Below, one piece after another: positions 61,096 to 64,000 of a stretch of DNA of 64,000 nucleotides; the stretch's first letter is position 1; the number at the start of each line of letters is the position of its first letter. The stretch lies in NCBI RefSeq assembly GCF_031081985.1, contig NZ_JARWSK010000003.1:1-64000 (forward strand). The letters are read 5' to 3'. A program made the translations under genes and the position numbers. Source of the stretch: Komagataeibacter xylinus. GTDB lineage: Bacteria > Pseudomonadota > Alphaproteobacteria > Acetobacterales > Acetobacteraceae. The notes under the pieces were generated by a model, which was not told the origin of the DNA, did not search any database, and saw only the letters and a list, made by a program, of their open reading frames with translations.

Positions 61096-63384
61096 TCAGT
61101 CCTCAATAATCTGTTCCGCATGCCACGGCTGCGATGCGCTGACCCGGATCGGGGCTTCTGGCGCGCCACGCACCGGATAGCCCGGATGCTCCATGAAATA
61201 CTCATGCGATGAAAAGGGCCTGCGCCCCGGCTCCAGCCGCCGCCAGACCCCGTTACGCTGTAGAATCCACGACTGCAGGTTGTCTTTGAGATCGATCATC
61301 ATGATCTGGTCAAGCACGCGGGCATGAATTTGCGGGTCGAGCATGGGCACCATGCTTTCCACCCGCCAGTCCATATTACGCTGCATCCAGTCCGCCGAGG
61401 AAATGTACAGCTTCGCCTGCTTGGATGGCAGGCGGTGCCCGTCGCCAAACGCATAGATGCGCGCATGCTCGAGGAAGCGCCCCACGATGGACTTGACCTT
61501 GATGTTCTCCGAAAGGCCGGGAACACCGGGGCGCAGGCAGCAGATGCCACGCACCACCGCCACGATGCGCACGCCTGCATTCGACGCCGCATAGAGCCGG
61601 TCGATCAGGTCGGGATCGACCAGCGAGTTCATCTTGAGCCAGATCTGCCCCGGCCTGCCCGCCTGCACATGCGCGATCTCGCCTGCGATCAGGTCTTCAA
61701 GCGTGCGGCGGATGGTCACGGGCGAGAACGCGATCGCCTCCATCCTGGCAGGCATGGCGTAGCCGGTCATGTAGTTGAACAGCCGCGCCGAATCGCGTGC
61801 AAGCTCCGGGTTGCACGTAAAGAACGACAGGTCGGTATAAATCCGCGCCGTAATGGGGTGGTAATTGCCCGTGCCGAAATGCGCATACGAACGCAGGCCA
61901 TTGCCCTCGCGCCGCACCACGAGGCTGAGCTTGGCATGGGTCTTGAGGTCGGAGAAACCAAAGACCACCTGCACGCCCGCCGCCTCGAGCGCGCGGGCGA
62001 GGCGGATGTTCGCCTCCTCGTCAAAACGGGCGCGCAGTTCCACCATGGCGGTGACCGCCTTGCCTGCTTCCGCCGCCTCGATCAGTGCCTTCACGATCGG
62101 ACTGTCGCGCGAGGTGCGGTACAGCGTCTGCTTGATCGCCACCACGGCGGGGTCGAGCGCTGCCTGCCGCAGGAACTGCACCACCACGTCAAAGCTTTCA
62201 AACGGGTGATGCACGATCATGTCGCGCGCGCGGATGGCGGCGAAGCAGTCGCCCCCGCAATCAACAATCCGCTCGGGAAAGCGTGGCGTATAGGGCGGGA
62301 ACAGAAGGTCGGGCCGGTCATCGACGATCAGTTGCTTGAGGTCCACCACCCCGATCAGCCCGGACTGCACGAACACTTCATCAGGCGGGGGCGCAAGCCC
62401 GTCGGCCATGGAGCGGGCCAGGTCCTCGGGCATGCGCGATTCGATATCGAGATGGATCACCACGCCACGCCTGCGGCGCTTGAGCGCGCTCTCATACGAG
62501 CGGACCAGATCCTCCGCCTCGTCCTCGAATTCCACATCCGTGTCGCGCACCACGCGCATCACGCCCCAGTCCCCCGCCACGAGGCCGGGGAACAGGCGGT
62601 CGATGCACATTACGATCAGGCGCTCGAGCAGGATGAAGCGCGTAACACCAGGCGGTGACAGGGCGGCAGGCAGGCGGATGAAACGCTCGATGCGCGCGGG
62701 CAGCAGGATCAGCGCCTCCATCACGAACTGCCCGGTCTCGGCATTCATCAGCCGCAACGCCTGGGCTATGCCCATGTTGGGGATGAAGGGCAGCGGATGG
62801 GCGGGGTCGATGGCCAGCGGCGTGAGCACGGGGAAGACGCGCTCCATGAAGCAGCTATCCAGCCACTCCTGCTCCTCGGCGGTGAAGGAGACCTCATCGC
62901 ACACCACCACGCCAGCGCCCTCGAGTTCGCGCTGCAGGTCGCGCCAGATGCGCTGCTGCTCCTGCAACAGCCGCCCCGTGCGCTCGCGCACGGCGGAAAG
63001 CTGCTGCTGCGGCGTCAGCCCGTCGGGCGAAGTCTTGACCAGTCCCTCGCGCACCTGCCCCACAAGCCCCGCCACGCGCACGGAATAGAATTCATCAAGG
63101 TTTGACGCGCTGATCGACAGGAAGCGAACGCGCTCGAGCAGCGGGTTGCGGGGGTTGTCGGCCTCGTCAACCACGCGCTGGTTGAAGTCGAGCCAGGACA
63201 GTTCGCGGTTGATGAAGCGGGCGGGCGATGTGGCGTCGATCTGGGTTTCAGGCGCCTCGCGCAGGGCGACCTGACGCCCTGCCGCTTTGGTGGAGGCTGC
63301 GCGGCGACGCGCCGGTTTTGCGCCCGTGGCAGGCTTGCGTGGCGTTCTGGCCAATGGATTCGCGCTCCCGTTCGGCGGTGGCAT
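61096..63384 (-). CDS. ppk: Polyphosphate kinase 1
   Basis: Ppk1 polymerises ATP gamma-phosphate into polyphosphate. The protein has about 762 residues. A basic Ala/Lys/Arg-rich N-terminal extension (about 60 residues, [16 protein letters not shown]) precedes the N-domain ([20 protein letters not shown]). The core has [27 protein letters not shown], the autophosphorylated His in [35 protein letters not shown], and [17 protein letters not shown]. The ATG at 63384 is taken over a TTG four codons earlier. The extension is longer than in E. coli. It is followed by ppx. Confidence 0.92.
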   Translation of the reverse strand: MPPPNGSANPLARTPRKPATGAKPARRRAASTKAAGRQVALREAPETQIDATSPARFINRELSWLDFNQRVVDEADNPRNPLLERVRFLSISASNLDEFYSVRVAGLVGQVREGLVKTSPDGLTPQQQLSAVRERTGRLLQEQQRIWRDLQRELEGAGVVVCDEVSFTAEEQEWLDSCFMERVFPVLTPLAIDPAHPLPFIPNMGIAQALRLMNAETGQFVMEALILLPARIERFIRLPAALSPPGVTRFILLERLIVMCIDRLFPGLVAGDWGVMRVVRDTDVEFEDEAEDLVRSYESALKRRRRGVVIHLDIESRMPEDLARSMADGLAPPPDEVFVQSGLIGVVDLKQLIVDDRPDLLFPPYTPRFPERIVDCGGDCFAAIRARDMIVHHPFESFDVVVQFLRQAALDPAVVAIKQTLYRTSRDSPIVKALIEAAEAGKAVTAMVELRARFDEEANIRLARALEAAGVQVVFGFSDLKTHAKLSLVVRREGNGLRSYAHFGTGNYHPITARIYTDLSFFTCNPELARDSARLFNYMTGYAMPARMEAIAFSPVTIRRTLEDLIAGEIAHVQAGRPGQIWLKMNSLVDPDLIDRLYAASNAGVRIVAVVRGICCLRPGVPGLSENIKVKSIVGRFLEHARIYAFGDGHRLPSKQAKLYISSADWMQRNMDWRVESMVPMLDPQIHARVLDQIMMIDLKDNLQSWILQRNGVWRRLEPGRRPFSSHEYFMEHPGYPVRGAPEAPIRVSASQPWHAEQIIED

Positions 63385-63486
63385 TGCTTGTTGCAAGTGA
63401 TTCTAGACGACGGAGCGCCCTCTTGGCCAGCGCCAAGCCCCTGCGTGCCCCGAAGCGTTCAGGGGCAACATCCTGAAGTCAGGGAT

Positions 63487-63557
63487 GAAGCTGCTTTCAA
63501 AACGCTTTGGTAGAACGCCACCTTTTTGAAAAAAGGCGGCACCCAAAAACTTTTATT
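63487..63557. repeat. Palindromic repeat copy H, decayed arm plus GC-type arm
   Basis: GAAGCTGCTTTC...AAAACGCTTTGG resembles a decayed HindIII-like arm. It is followed by a GC-type arm (CGCCACC-T5-G-A6-GGCGGC) and CCCAAAAACTTTTATTCTG. The order of arms matches copy D. It lies between the hda stop (63608) and ppk start and probably ends hda transcription. Confidence 0.7.
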
Positions 63558-63607
63558 CTGAAAGGGATGCCGGCCAACAGGCGCCAGGCTGAAAACCCAT
63601 GAATTTT

Positions 63608-64000
63608 TTATGACACGCGCAAACCATCGTTTTTCTGCTCCGAAGGCACCAGCGGCGGCTCGGCTGGCAGCAGGTCGGCCAGCACGCGTGCGGCCAGGGC
63701 GCGGGTGACCGGGCGGCCCGAGGCAAGGGCTGCGTGATCGAGCCGGTTCGCGGCCTCCTGCATGGCCAGCGCCGTGCGCGGCAGGCGGCGCAGCAGCCAC
63801 TCCACCACCGGCTGCGCCACCACGATCTGGCGCTCGGCCAGCAGGCGCAGCAAAAGCACGCGCAACAGCCCATCGCCCGGCTGGCTGATGGCCACCGCCA
63901 TGGTCGCGCGCAGCCTGCTGGCCAGGTCCGGCAGGGCCACCGCCCACCGCGCGGGCGGCGTGCGCGCGCCAAGCAGCAGCACCATGCCATGCTCGCGCGC
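63608..64000 (-). CDS. hda: DnaA-homologous regulator Hda, 5' end beyond the window
   Basis: Hda binds DNA-loaded sliding clamp and stimulates ATP hydrolysis by DnaA, limiting re-initiation. The visible 130 C-terminal residues show the AAA+ lid and sensor parts: MVLLLGARTPPARWAVALPD, LASRLRATMAVAISQPGDGL, VLLLRLLAERQIVVAQPVVE, WLLRRLPRTALAMQEAANRLD and RPVTRALAARVLADLL. These match the DnaA/Hda family without the DNA-binding domain IV. The frame runs unbroken to 64000, so the Walker motifs and clamp-binding motif are outside the window. The hda-ppk-ppx order is common in Alphaproteobacteria. Confidence 0.87.
   Translation of the reverse strand, partial: AREHGMVLLLGARTPPARWAVALPDLASRLRATMAVAISQPGDGLLRVLLLRLLAERQIVVAQPVVEWLLRRLPRTALAMQEAANRLDHAALASGRPVTRALAARVLADLLPAEPPLVPSEQKNDGLRVS

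Noticed and set aside
1-64000. tRNA, rRNA, CRISPR arrays, prophage or insertion sequences
   Set aside because: I saw no cloverleaf, rRNA stretch, regular direct-repeat array, integrase or transposase reading frame. The only dispersed repeat is the palindromic element.

Overview
The window is GC-rich, gene-dense alphaproteobacterial chromosome, and I place it in the acetic acid bacteria (Acetobacteraceae, probably Komagataeibacter, Novacetimonas or Gluconacetobacter). The evidence is a PhyR/NepR/EcfG general stress response locus, the alphaproteobacterial regulator TrcR, two small DUF465 proteins, an hda-ppk-ppx block, an IDH of the NAD-linked type, CydDC, and a recurrent intergenic palindrome of a kind I associate with this family. 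The genus is inference. I see no rRNA, tRNA, CRISPR array, phage or complete insertion sequence.

Layout. 0.3-8.6 kb: small membrane protein, a lone hpxZ, thiM, an exported protein, a benzoylformate-decarboxylase-like enzyme behind a strong Fur box with a likely Fur-controlled small RNA on the other side, glucokinase, an SDR and an N-acyltransferase-like protein. 8.6-16.6 kb: thiL-nusB-nrdR-recQ, a lipoprotein and cydDC, all on the minus strand. 16.7-22.4 kb: the general stress response locus (HWE-type kinase, NepR, two EcfG-type sigma factors, PhyR) followed by trehalose-6-phosphate synthase. 22.4-42.7 kb: mostly housekeeping genes (ABC-F ATPase, secDF, mscL, rpmE, an hsp20 with a ROSE-type RNA thermometer, trcR, purEK, two RadC-family genes around a phosphatase, uvrD/pcrA, prmA, an aminopeptidase and isocitrate dehydrogenase).

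43.1-59.5 kb is the most distinctive region: about 15 kb of overlapping minus-strand genes for purine breakdown. In transcription order they are xdhA, xdhB, xdhC, a LysR regulator, an FMO-like flavoprotein, hpxX, hpxY, hpxW, allC/hpxK, pucG, puuE, uraD and uraH. Together they would carry xanthine through urate, hydroxyisourate, OHCU, allantoin, allantoate, ureidoglycine, oxalurate and oxamate to oxalate. The urate-oxidising step has no recognised enzyme here, which makes the unexplained flavoprotein a candidate. A hydantoinase-family protein that has lost most of its metal ligands lies just upstream. HpxZ, normally beside hpxWXY, is about 50 kb away at the start of the window. 59.5-64 kb holds ppx, ppk and the 3' part of hda.

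At least eight copies, full or partial, of a palindromic element with two hairpin arms lie after gene ends and probably act as terminators.
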